Assembly: GCA_903927725.1 (NCBI GenBank)
Contig: CAIYOC010000061.1
Coordinates: 1-39,791 of the forward strand
DNA: 39,791 nt
Direction: 5' to 3'
Origin: an uncultured bacterium
GTDB lineage: Bacteria; Planctomycetota; Phycisphaerae; Phycisphaerales; SM1A02
Of this stretch, positions 17,515 to 26,034 are shown one piece after another. Numbering within the stretch: position 1 is the first letter of the stretch; each line of letters opens with the position of its first letter. The notes under the pieces were generated by a model. That model saw only the letters and a list, made by a program, of their open reading frames with translations, was not told the DNA's origin and searched no databases. A program made the translations under genes and the position numbers.

Positions 17515-18756
17515 TCAGGCCCGGCCGGTGCCGACCGCGAGCAGTGCCACGGCTGCCTTTTCATGGCTCTCCCGGCACTCGCGGGCCGGGTCGGAGTCGG
17601 CCACGATGCCGCATCCGGTCCAGTACGTGAGCCGCGTCCCGCCATCGACCTCCTCGAGGCCGAAGGTCCGGATGGCCACGTTGAGCGCCACGGCGCCATC
17701 GTCACCGAGCCAGCCGAGCGCGCCGCAGTAGGGACCGCGCGCGAAGGGCTCGAGCTCCTCGATGATCTGCATGGCACGGATCTTCGGAGCACCCGTGACC
17801 GAGCCCGGCGGGAAGGTCGCGCGAAGCAGTTCCGCATGCCCGATCCCAGGCCGCAGTGTGCCCGAGACCTCGGCGACGGCATGCTGCACCGTGGGGTGGC
17901 GCTCGATCGAGCGAGGCTCGCTCACGCGCACGGAGCCGGTCGAGCAGACCCGGCCAAGGTCGTTGCGCATGAGGTCGACGATCATGTGGAGCTCGGCACG
18001 CTCCTTGTCGCATCGTTCGAGTTCGTCGGCGCAGCCGTCCGAGGCGCGGGTTCCCTTGATCGGCCGTGTGCGGACCGTGCGCGCGCAGGCATCGACCGAC
18101 AGGAAGAGCTCGGGCGACAGGCTCAGCACCGCGCGCCCCGAACCCAGTTCCGCGAAGGCGCCGTAGCGCGCGGGGATGCGGTCGAGGACGCCGAGCGCCC
18201 ACGCGCGCATCGGCATGGGAACGAAGCCCGTCCACGCGCGCGCGATGTTGGCCTGGAAGATGTCGCCGGCGCGTATGAACTCCCGCACGCGCGCCACGGC
18301 GCACGCGAACTCGGCATCGCTCGTCTGCGGTTCGAGCGTTCCGGCCTGGGGCGCGGGCAGATCGGCCATCGGCGGAAGTCCCGGGCTCTGCCACGACCAC
18401 GCGTCGTGATCGAACGCGTGCACCTGCCGGGCTCGCAAGAGCGTTCCATCACCGAAGGTCGAAGCACGTGGTGCGGCGCATGGGCGCGCGGCAGGCTCGA
18501 TGGTCGCACCGAGGCCGTACGACAGGCTGGCGATCCAACCTCCGGCCGTACCCTCGGACGGTGCCGCGAGCCGATCGAGCAGCAGCTCGCCTTGGCCATC
18601 CCCTGCATGCACGGCGTACTCGACCTCGACCAGCGTGCTGCTCCGGGCGTGGGGGCCGCCGCCGCCGCTGCTGAGGATGGCGATCGGCGTGCCTGACGAG
18701 CAGCCGAAGGCCCGGCGAAGCGGCTCATCGAGGGTGGGTGACACGGCCGTGGCCAT
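17515..18756 (-). CDS. pabB: Aminodeoxychorismate synthase component I
   Basis: Chorismate-binding enzyme; RTRPIKGTRASDG (PIKGT is PabB-type; TrpE usually has PIAGT), DLMRNDLGRVC, FPPGSVTGAPKIRAMQIIEELEP. Confidence 0.87.
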   Translation of the reverse strand: MATAVSPTLDEPLRRAFGCSSGTPIAILSSGGGGPHARSSTLVEVEYAVHAGDGQGELLLDRLAAPSEGTAGGWIASLSYGLGATIEPAARPCAAPRASTFGDGTLLRARQVHAFDHDAWSWQSPGLPPMADLPAPQAGTLEPQTSDAEFACAVARVREFIRAGDIFQANIARAWTGFVPMPMRAWALGVLDRIPARYGAFAELGSGRAVLSLSPELFLSVDACARTVRTRPIKGTRASDGCADELERCDKERAELHMIVDLMRNDLGRVCSTGSVRVSEPRSIERHPTVQHAVAEVSGTLRPGIGHAELLRATFPPGSVTGAPKIRAMQIIEELEPFARGPYCGALGWLGDDGAVALNVAIRTFGLEEVDGGTRLTYWTGCGIVADSDPARECRESHEKAAVALLAVGTGRA

Positions 18757-18881
18757 CGCACGATCCTAGCGATCCCGGCAGGCGAAATCGCTACACTCAT
18801 CGACCCGCCCGGGAGCGGTCCTGCTGCAGGATCCCCGCGCCCAGGCGCATCCGATCGAACCACCCAACGAGGCTCCACATC

Positions 18882-21698
18882 ATGCCCCCGAGCACCCTGC
18901 GTCGTCGCCCTTCCAAGAACAGCAAGGCCACCAAGGCCACCAAGGCCACCAAGAACGCCAAGAGCGCGAAGGCCGAGACGCTGGCCAAGGGAGCGAAGGC
19001 TTCGAAGCGCTCGAAGCCGGTCGCCTCGTCCAAGGGCGTGCGCTCCATGGCGGCCGCAGCGCCCAAGTCCGGCAAGATGGTCTTCTACTTCGGCCGGACC
19101 AAGTGCGAGGGCAAGGCCGAGCAGAAGCTGCTGCTCGGCGGCAAGGGCGCGAACCTGGCCGACATGATCTCGATCGGCCTGCCGGTGCCGCCGGGCTTCA
19201 CGATCACCACCGACACGTGCGCGCGCTACTACACCGAGGGCCGTCGCCTGCCCAAGGGCCTGATGGACGAGGTGCGTGGCCACATCGCCACGCTCGAGAA
19301 GGAACTCGGCAAGAAGCTCGGCGACATGCGCAACCCGCTGCTCGTGAGCGTGCGCTCGGGCGCCGCCGTCAGCATGCCGGGCATGATGGACACGGTCCTC
19401 AACCTGGGCCTGAACGACCTCGTCGTGCTCGGCCTCGCCGAGGCGACCGGGAACCGCCGCTTCGCCTTCGATGCCTTCCGCCGCCTGATCAACATGTTCG
19501 GCGACGTCGTCATGGGCGTCGACCACCACCACTTCGAGCATGAGTTCGACGCGGTGAAGACCAAGTACGGCGCGGCCGGCGACACCGACGTGCCCACCGT
19601 CGGCCTGGAGGAGCTCTGCTTCGCCTACAAGCGCGTCTACCGCGAGCACGTGGGCGAGGAGTTCCCGCAAGACCCGATGAAGCAGCTCGAGCTGGCCATC
19701 GAGGCCGTCTTCAAGAGCTGGAACGGCGATCGCGCCATCTCGTACCGCAACATCAACGGCATCAAGGGCCTCAACGGCACCGCGGTGAACGTGCAGGCGA
19801 TGGCCTACGGCAACATGGGCGATGACTCGGGAACCGGCGTGGCCTTCACGCGCGACCCTTCGACCGGCGAAAACGTCTTCTACGGCGAGTTCCTCGTGAA
19901 TGCGCAGGGCGAGGACGTGGTCGCCGGCATCCGCACGCCGCGCCCGATCAGCGAGATGGACGACTGGATGCCCGCGGTCTACAAGCAGCTCCTGAAGGTG
20001 CGCTCGATCCTCGAGAAGCACTACAAGGACATGCAGGACATCGAGTTCACGGTCGAGAAGGGCAAGCTCTTCATGCTCCAGACCCGCAACGGCAAGCGCA
20101 CCGGCACCGCAGCCGTGCGTGTTGCGGTGGAGATGGTGAAGGAGAAGCTGATCGACGAGAAGACGGCGCTCAAGCGCATCCCCGCAGGCGATCTCACCCA
20201 GCTGCTCCTCCCGAGCTTCCAGGCGAAGGACAAGGCCGGCGTGACGGTGCTCACGAAGGGCATCGGGGCGAGCCCGGGGGCAGCCACCGGCAAGCTCGCC
20301 TTCACGGCGGCCGAGGCCGTGGAGCGCGCCCATGCGGGCGAGCAGGTGCTGCTCGTGCGCAAGGAAACGAGCCCCGAGGACGTCGAGGGCATGCACAAGG
20401 CCGTCGGCATCCTCACGAGCACCGGCGGAAAGACCAGCCACGCGGCGGTCGTCGCGGTGGGCTGGGGCAAGTGCTGCGTCGTGGGCGCGGGCGAACTCTC
20501 GATCGATACCGACGCGGGCACCATGACCGTGGCGGGCCGGACCTTCGGCCGCCAGGATGTGCTGTCCATCGATGGCACGACCGGCGAGGTGATGCTCGGC
20601 AGCGTGTCGCGCACGGTTCCCGAATCGCTCGGCGGCGACTTCGCCACCATCATGCAATGGGCGGATCGCCATGCTCGCATGAAGGTGCGCACCAACGCCG
20701 ACACCCCGGCCGATGCCCGTCGCGCCCGTGAGTTCGGTGCCGTGGGCATCGGTCTCTGCCGCACGGAGCACATGTTCTTCGAGGGCGAGCGCATCAAGGC
20801 GATGCGCCAGATGATCCTGGCGACCGAACGCGACCAGCGCGAGTCGGCGCTTGCCAAGCTGCTGCCCTTCCAGCGAGAGGACTTCGTCGGCATCTTCACG
20901 GCGATGGACGGCTATCCGGTCACGGTTCGCCTGCTCGACCCGCCGCTGCACGAATTCGTCCCGCACGAGCAGGCGCAGCAGGAGGAACTCGCCCGCGAGG
21001 CCGGCGTGCCCGTGAGCGAGGTCAAGCGCCGCGTCTCGCAGCTGCACGAGCACAACCCGATGCTCGGCCACCGCGGCTGCCGACTGGCGGTCACGTATCC
21101 GGAAATCCTCGTCATGCAGGTGCGCGCCATCGTCGAGGCGGCACTGCACTGCCTCGATGAGGGCATCGATGCGCAGCCCGAGATTATGATCCCGCTCGTC
21201 GGCACGCGCCGCGAGCTGGCCATCCTGCGCGACCTCACGGCGCGCACGATCGCCGAGGTCTGCGCCGAGCGCGGCGTCAAGGCGCCCAAGATCCCGATCG
21301 GCACCATGATCGAGATCCCGCGCGCGGCCGTGACCGCCGACGAGATCGCCGAGACCGCCGAGTTCTTCAGCTTCGGCACCAACGACCTCACGCAGATGAC
21401 CTTCGGCTTCAGCCGTGACGACATCGGTTCCTTCCTGCCGGCCTACATCGAGAAGGGCCTGCTCGACAAGGATCCCTTCCAGTCGATCGACCAGGACGGT
21501 GTGGGCCAGCTCGTCCGCATGGCCTGCGTGAAGGGCCGCCAGGCGCGCGAGAAGCTCAAGCTCGGCGTCTGCGGCGAGCATGGCGGCGATCCGGCGAGCA
21601 TCCGCTTCTTCGGTTCGTGCGGCCTCGACTACGTCAGCTGCTCGCCGTTCCGCGTTCCCGTGGCGCGGCTGGCCGCGGCACAGGCCGCGCTGGCATGA
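18882..21698 (+). CDS. ppdK: Pyruvate, phosphate dikinase with Lys/Ala/Thr-rich N-terminal extension
   Basis: LLLGGKGANLADM, SVRSGAAVSMPGMMDTVLNLG, GGKTSHAAVVAVGWGKCCVVG (catalytic His), GIGLCRTEHMFF, FGTNDLTQMTFGFSRDD, CGEHGGDPASI. A second possible start is ATG 19047. Confidence 0.95.
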   Translation: MPPSTLRRRPSKNSKATKATKATKNAKSAKAETLAKGAKASKRSKPVASSKGVRSMAAAAPKSGKMVFYFGRTKCEGKAEQKLLLGGKGANLADMISIGLPVPPGFTITTDTCARYYTEGRRLPKGLMDEVRGHIATLEKELGKKLGDMRNPLLVSVRSGAAVSMPGMMDTVLNLGLNDLVVLGLAEATGNRRFAFDAFRRLINMFGDVVMGVDHHHFEHEFDAVKTKYGAAGDTDVPTVGLEELCFAYKRVYREHVGEEFPQDPMKQLELAIEAVFKSWNGDRAISYRNINGIKGLNGTAVNVQAMAYGNMGDDSGTGVAFTRDPSTGENVFYGEFLVNAQGEDVVAGIRTPRPISEMDDWMPAVYKQLLKVRSILEKHYKDMQDIEFTVEKGKLFMLQTRNGKRTGTAAVRVAVEMVKEKLIDEKTALKRIPAGDLTQLLLPSFQAKDKAGVTVLTKGIGASPGAATGKLAFTAAEAVERAHAGEQVLLVRKETSPEDVEGMHKAVGILTSTGGKTSHAAVVAVGWGKCCVVGAGELSIDTDAGTMTVAGRTFGRQDVLSIDGTTGEVMLGSVSRTVPESLGGDFATIMQWADRHARMKVRTNADTPADARRAREFGAVGIGLCRTEHMFFEGERIKAMRQMILATERDQRESALAKLLPFQREDFVGIFTAMDGYPVTVRLLDPPLHEFVPHEQAQQEELAREAGVPVSEVKRRVSQLHEHNPMLGHRGCRLAVTYPEILVMQVRAIVEAALHCLDEGIDAQPEIMIPLVGTRRELAILRDLTARTIAEVCAERGVKAPKIPIGTMIEIPRAAVTADEIAETAEFFSFGTNDLTQMTFGFSRDDIGSFLPAYIEKGLLDKDPFQSIDQDGVGQLVRMACVKGRQAREKLKLGVCGEHGGDPASIRFFGSCGLDYVSCSPFRVPVARLAAAQAALA
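18924..18950 (+). repeat. Three exact tandem copies of AAGGCCACC (encodes K-A-T)
   Basis: Read directly: aaggccacc at 18924, 18933 and 18942. Confidence 0.97.
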
Positions 21699-22558
21699 TG
21701 CGGATCGGCACGGTTGCCGCGGTGGCGGCCACGGCCGTCGTGTGTGCCTGCACCACGGGCGGCACGGGGTACGTCGCTCCTGAGCCCGTGCCGACGCACT
21801 CGATCGCGCACGCTCCGCTGGCCTATGAAGCGCCGTTCGTGGCCGTGCCGCCGGCGCTCGATGGCCGTTTCGACGCTGACCCCGCGTGGGCTGCGGCACC
21901 CTGGTCGACCGACTTCGTCGACATCGAGGGTGCGGGTCGGCCGGCGCCGCGATTCCGAACGCGCATGAAGATGTGCTGGGACCTGACGTTCCTGTACGTG
22001 CTGGCCGACATGCAGGAGCCCGACCTGTGGGCCACGCTCACGCGTCACGACGAGATCGTCTTCCGTGACCATGACATCGAGGTCTTCATCGATCCCGATG
22101 GCGACACGCGCGAGTACTACGAGATCGAGGTGAACGCGCTCGGCACGGTCTTCGACCTGTACCTGCACACGCCGTACCGCGCTGGCGGGCCCGCTGAGCA
22201 TGGCTGGGATGCCGTCGGCATGCGGCAGGGGATCGGCCTGCGTGGCACGCTCAACGACCCGCGTGATCGCGACGAAGGATGGTCCATCGAACTCGCGATT
22301 CCCTGGTCATGCCTGCAGCCGATGGGTGCGCCGGGAACGGGCGCGAAGCACCAAGCCGTGGCCTTGCCGCCACGGGCAGGCGATGTGTGGCGGATCAACT
22401 TCAGCCGCGTCGAATGGATGCTCGAAGTGCGCGATGGGACCTACGCCAAGGTGCCGGGTCGCCCCGAGGACAACTGGACCTGGACCCCGCAGTGGGAAGT
22501 CAACATGCACGTGCCCCAGCACTGGGGCACGGTGCGATTCACCAAGGAGCAGCCGTGA
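21695..22558 (+). CDS. CBM9-like (carbohydrate-binding family 9-like) lipoprotein
   Basis: N-terminal MMRIGTVAAVAATAVVCAC signal/lipobox-like; ALDGRFDADPAWAAAPWSTDFVDIEG, DLTFLYVLADMQEPDLWA, DNDIEVFIDP-like HDIEVFIDPDGDTREYYEIEVNALG. ATGA overlap with ppdK. Confidence 0.78.
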   Translation: MMRIGTVAAVAATAVVCACTTGGTGYVAPEPVPTHSIAHAPLAYEAPFVAVPPALDGRFDADPAWAAAPWSTDFVDIEGAGRPAPRFRTRMKMCWDLTFLYVLADMQEPDLWATLTRHDEIVFRDHDIEVFIDPDGDTREYYEIEVNALGTVFDLYLHTPYRAGGPAEHGWDAVGMRQGIGLRGTLNDPRDRDEGWSIELAIPWSCLQPMGAPGTGAKHQAVALPPRAGDVWRINFSRVEWMLEVRDGTYAKVPGRPEDNWTWTPQWEVNMHVPQHWGTVRFTKEQP

Positions 22559-23874
22559 ACAGCCCCAGCAGCATGGACACCACCGCACGCATCATGGAGC
22601 GCCTGGGCATCATGCCCACCGACGGCTCGCTCTACCACCAGATGCTGCCGCGCATGCTGCAGGCTGCGCAGCTCACGGGCCTGCCCGACGACCAGCGCAT
22701 CGTGATGGCGCAGCCCAAGAGCGAGATCACGACGCACTTCCCGGTGCTCATGGACGACGGTTCGTACCAGCTGTTCACGGGCTACCGCATCCAGCACAAC
22801 AATGCGCTCGGCCCCTTCAAGGGCGGCCTTCGCTTCCACCCGCACGTGAATGCCGAGGACCTCAAGGGCCTCGCCATGCTCATGACGCTCAAGTGCAGCC
22901 TGCTGCGACTGCCGTTCGGCGGCGCCGCCGGTGGTGTGGCGTGCGATCCTCGGCTGCTGAGCCGCGACGAGATTCAGCGCGTGGTGCGCCGCTTCGCCAG
23001 CTCGATCAGCCATCAGATCGGGCCTGACCTCGATGTGCCCGGCCCCGAGGTCGGTGCCGACAGCCAGACGATGGCGTGGTTCGTCGACACGATCGTGCAG
23101 ACGTCGCCCGAGGCCACGCGCCAGCTCATGAGCGCGTGCGTGACCGGAAAGCCGCCGGAGATCGGTGGGTACGCGGGGCGCGATACGGCCATCGGTCGCG
23201 GCTTCATCGCCGTGCTCGAGGAGATGCTGCCTGACTTCGGCCATGGTCTCGATGGGCTTCGCTACACGCTGTCGGGCTACGGCCGCGTGGGCAGCCAGAT
23301 CGCCCGATTCATGCAGGGGCGCGGCGCCGTGCTGGTGGGCGTGAACATCCGCAACGGCGCGCTCGTGAATCCGGAGGGCATCGATCCGGTCGCGCTCTGG
23401 CGTCACTTGGCTGCCGCGGGCGGGCCAAGCGGCTTTGCCGGCGCGAACCTCGTGGGCGAGGAACCGTTCTACCGCACGCCGGCCGACCTCCTGGTCCTTG
23501 CTGCGGGCGAGCGCACGCTCGATGCCCAGCGTGCGGAGTGGGTCGCACCGGCGATCATCGCCGAGGCTGCGAACCTGCCCTGGACCCCTGAGGCCGATGA
23601 CATCCTGGCGCGCCGCGCGATCGATGCGATCCCCAGCGTTCTGTGCAACTCCGGCGCGGTCGTCGGCAGCTACATCGAGTGGGTGCAGAACCGCGCCTAC
23701 ACGAGCATCACGCCGACGGAGTTCGACGAGCGGCTGCAGCTCACGGTGTCGCTGGCCGCGCGCCGCGTGAAGCTCGCGCGCATGCGCTACGAGTGCGACT
23801 GGCGTGCCGCGGCCTACTGCGCGGCGCTCGACCACCTCGGTCGCGTCTACGACCTTCGCGGCTTCTTCCCCTGA
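22555..23874 (+). CDS. Glu/Leu/Phe/Val dehydrogenase family protein with altered catalytic residues
   Basis: GPFKGGLRFHPHVN, LMTLKCSLLRLPFGGAAGGVACDP, SGYGRVGSQIARFM, IIAEAANLPWTPEADDIL, NSGAVVGSYIEWVQN. GTG start overlaps the previous stop (GTGA); ATG 22573 is an alternative. Confidence 0.85.
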   Translation: MNSPSSMDTTARIMERLGIMPTDGSLYHQMLPRMLQAAQLTGLPDDQRIVMAQPKSEITTHFPVLMDDGSYQLFTGYRIQHNNALGPFKGGLRFHPHVNAEDLKGLAMLMTLKCSLLRLPFGGAAGGVACDPRLLSRDEIQRVVRRFASSISHQIGPDLDVPGPEVGADSQTMAWFVDTIVQTSPEATRQLMSACVTGKPPEIGGYAGRDTAIGRGFIAVLEEMLPDFGHGLDGLRYTLSGYGRVGSQIARFMQGRGAVLVGVNIRNGALVNPEGIDPVALWRHLAAAGGPSGFAGANLVGEEPFYRTPADLLVLAAGERTLDAQRAEWVAPAIIAEAANLPWTPEADDILARRAIDAIPSVLCNSGAVVGSYIEWVQNRAYTSITPTEFDERLQLTVSLAARRVKLARMRYECDWRAAAYCAALDHLGRVYDLRGFFP

Positions 23875-23894
23875 TCCTGCCGGAAGGACCAGCC

Positions 23895-24308
23895 ATGGCC
23901 AGCATCTTCACTCGCATCATCCGCGGCGAGATTCCCTGCCACCGCGTCCATGAGGATGCCCACGTGTTCGCGTTCCTCGACATCGCGCCGCTCGCGCCCG
24001 GCCACGTGCTCGTGGTGCCGCGTCAGGAGGTCGAGTTCCTGCACCAGCTCGACGATGCGCACGCCGCCGCACTCGGAGCCGCGCTGCCCAGGGTGGCACG
24101 CGCGATGCTCGCCGCCACCGGTGCCACGGCCTACAACCTGCTGCAGAACAATGGTGCGCTTGCGCACCAGGCGGTACCGCACGTGCACATGCACCTGATC
24201 CCGCGGTTCGAGGACGGCCGCGGTCTGGGCATCGGCTGGCGGTCCGGACAGATCGATCACGCCGACGCCGCGGCGCTCGCGGCGCGCATGAGGGAGTTCA
24301 TCGCGTGA
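23895..24308 (+). CDS. HIT family protein
   Basis: SIFTRIIRGEIPCHRVHEDAHVFAFLDIAPLAPGHVLVVP and HVHMHLIPR histidine triad. Confidence 0.93.
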   Translation: MASIFTRIIRGEIPCHRVHEDAHVFAFLDIAPLAPGHVLVVPRQEVEFLHQLDDAHAAALGAALPRVARAMLAATGATAYNLLQNNGALAHQAVPHVHMHLIPRFEDGRGLGIGWRSGQIDHADAAALAARMREFIA

Positions 24309-25201
24309 ACGTGCCCATGTGGACCGAGGCCTGCCAGCGCGAGGCGCAGCGGGTCGTCCATGCATCGCTCGGCGAGGACCTTGGTGAGCGCGGTGACCTG
24401 ACGAGCACCTTGGTCATGCGATGCCGAGGCAAGGATGCGGGCGCCATGCGCGCAGCAGTCGTCGCTCGCGAGGAGGGCGTGCTTGCAGGCGTGCGCACGG
24501 CGGCCATCGTCGCTGCAGCAGTGGGGGCAACCTGGGAGCCGATGCTGGACGATGGCAGCCCGCTGTCGCCCGGATCCGTGGTCGGACGCCTGCACGGCCC
24601 GTCGGTCGGCGTGCTCGCGGGCGAACGCACGCTGCTCAACCTGCTCGGCGTGCTGTGCGGCACGGCGACCACGACCCGTCGATTCGTCGACTTGGTCGCC
24701 GGCACGCGCGCGTGCATCTGCGACACGCGCAAGACGCTCCCCGGCCTGCGGCGGCTCCAGAAGTTCGCGGTCGGCTGCGGTGGGGGCACGCCGCACCGCA
24801 TGGGCCTGCACGACGCGGTGCTCGTGAAGGACAATCACCTCGCTGGTCTCGACCCCGCCGGCATCGCCGACCTGGCCAGGCGACTGTCGCCCGAGGCCCG
24901 TGCCGCGGATGCCGCGTTCATCGAGGTCGAGGTCGATGGCCTCGATCAGCTCGATGCGCTGCTGGACCTTCCCGCGCTCACGATCGACATGGTCCTGCTC
25001 GACAACTTCGATCCAGCGATGCTCCGCGAGGCCGTGGCGCGTCGCGATGCTCGGGCACCCGGGCTGCTGCTTGAAGCCAGCGGGGGCGTTCGACTCGACA
25101 CCGTTGCCACGATCGCCGCGACCGGCGTGGATCGCATCTCGGTCGGGGCGCTCACGCACAGCGTTCGATCGCTGGATCTCGGGCTGGACGCGCAAGCGTG
25201 A
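24305..25201 (+). CDS. nadC: Nicotinate-nucleotide pyrophosphorylase (carboxylating)
   Basis: GERTLLNLLGVLCGTAT, CDTRKTLPGLRRLQKFAVGCGGGTPHRMGLHDAVLVKDNH, IDMVLLDNF, LEASGGV. Confidence 0.93.
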   Translation: MNVPMWTEACQREAQRVVHASLGEDLGERGDLTSTLVMRCRGKDAGAMRAAVVAREEGVLAGVRTAAIVAAAVGATWEPMLDDGSPLSPGSVVGRLHGPSVGVLAGERTLLNLLGVLCGTATTTRRFVDLVAGTRACICDTRKTLPGLRRLQKFAVGCGGGTPHRMGLHDAVLVKDNHLAGLDPAGIADLARRLSPEARAADAAFIEVEVDGLDQLDALLDLPALTIDMVLLDNFDPAMLREAVARRDARAPGLLLEASGGVRLDTVATIAATGVDRISVGALTHSVRSLDLGLDAQA

Positions 25202-25989
25202 TCGATCCTGCGCCCATCGGTGCCGAAGGCGGTGAATCGCTCGCCTTGGACGCGACGCCCATCGAAGCATGGCCCGACCGGCTCGAGGCGGTGTGCATCG
25301 GCCTGTGCTTCCTGCGTCGTGCCGTCGTGGTCCGCGAGACCGGCTCCACGCAGGACCTCGCGCGGGGGCGCGCCGAAGGCGATGTCGTCGTGGCATGGCG
25401 CCAGACCAGTGGGCGTGGACGTGATGGACGCACGTGGGCCGATACGGGCCTTGGCGGCGTGGCGGTGACTGCAGTCGCCGCGGTGCACGGACCATGGATC
25501 GCCCTCGCGGCCGGGGTCGCCGCTGCCGAAGCGATCGAGCGTGTCGCTCCGTCGATCGCGGTCGGCCTGAAGTGGCCCAACGACCTCATGATCGCGGGTC
25601 GCAAAGTCGGTGGCGTGCTGATCGAACGCGACGGTGATGCATCGTTGATCGGCATCGGCATCAACGTCAACCAGCAGTCGTTCGAGGGCGACCTCGCGGC
25701 TCGCGCGACCAGCGTTGCGCTCATGGGGGCGCGCGTCGATCGGCTCGCGCTCCTCGAGGCGCTCGTGCCTGCACTCGATCGCCAGCTTGCCGCCGGCGAG
25801 GCGGCGTCGATCGAAGCCTTCCGGCGCCGCGACATGCTCAGGGGGCGCACGGTCTGCATCCGTGCGGCGGGCTCCATCGTCGAAGGCGTGGTCGAGTCGA
25901 TCGATCCACTCGTGGCCATCCGGATCCGAAGATCCGATGGGGTGCACGATGTCGATGTCTCGACCGCACGGATCGAGTCCTTCACGTGA
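25198..25989 (+). CDS. birA: Biotin--[acetyl-CoA-carboxylase] ligase
   Basis: ETGSTQDLAR, QTSGRGRDGRTW, LKWPNDLMIAGRKVGGVLIE, GIGINVNQ. Confidence 0.9.
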   Translation: MIDPAPIGAEGGESLALDATPIEAWPDRLEAVCIGLCFLRRAVVVRETGSTQDLARGRAEGDVVVAWRQTSGRGRDGRTWADTGLGGVAVTAVAAVHGPWIALAAGVAAAEAIERVAPSIAVGLKWPNDLMIAGRKVGGVLIERDGDASLIGIGINVNQQSFEGDLAARATSVALMGARVDRLALLEALVPALDRQLAAGEAASIEAFRRRDMLRGRTVCIRAAGSIVEGVVESIDPLVAIRIRRSDGVHDVDVSTARIESFT

Positions 25990-26034
25990 AGGATGGTGGA
26001 TCGATCGAGGCAGTGCTGGGCTAGACTCGAGCCC

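Noticed and set aside
18123-21899. 1258-aa minus-strand ORF opposite ppdK
   Set aside because: Runs antisense through ppdK; the composition mirrors the codon bias of the real gene and shows no motif.
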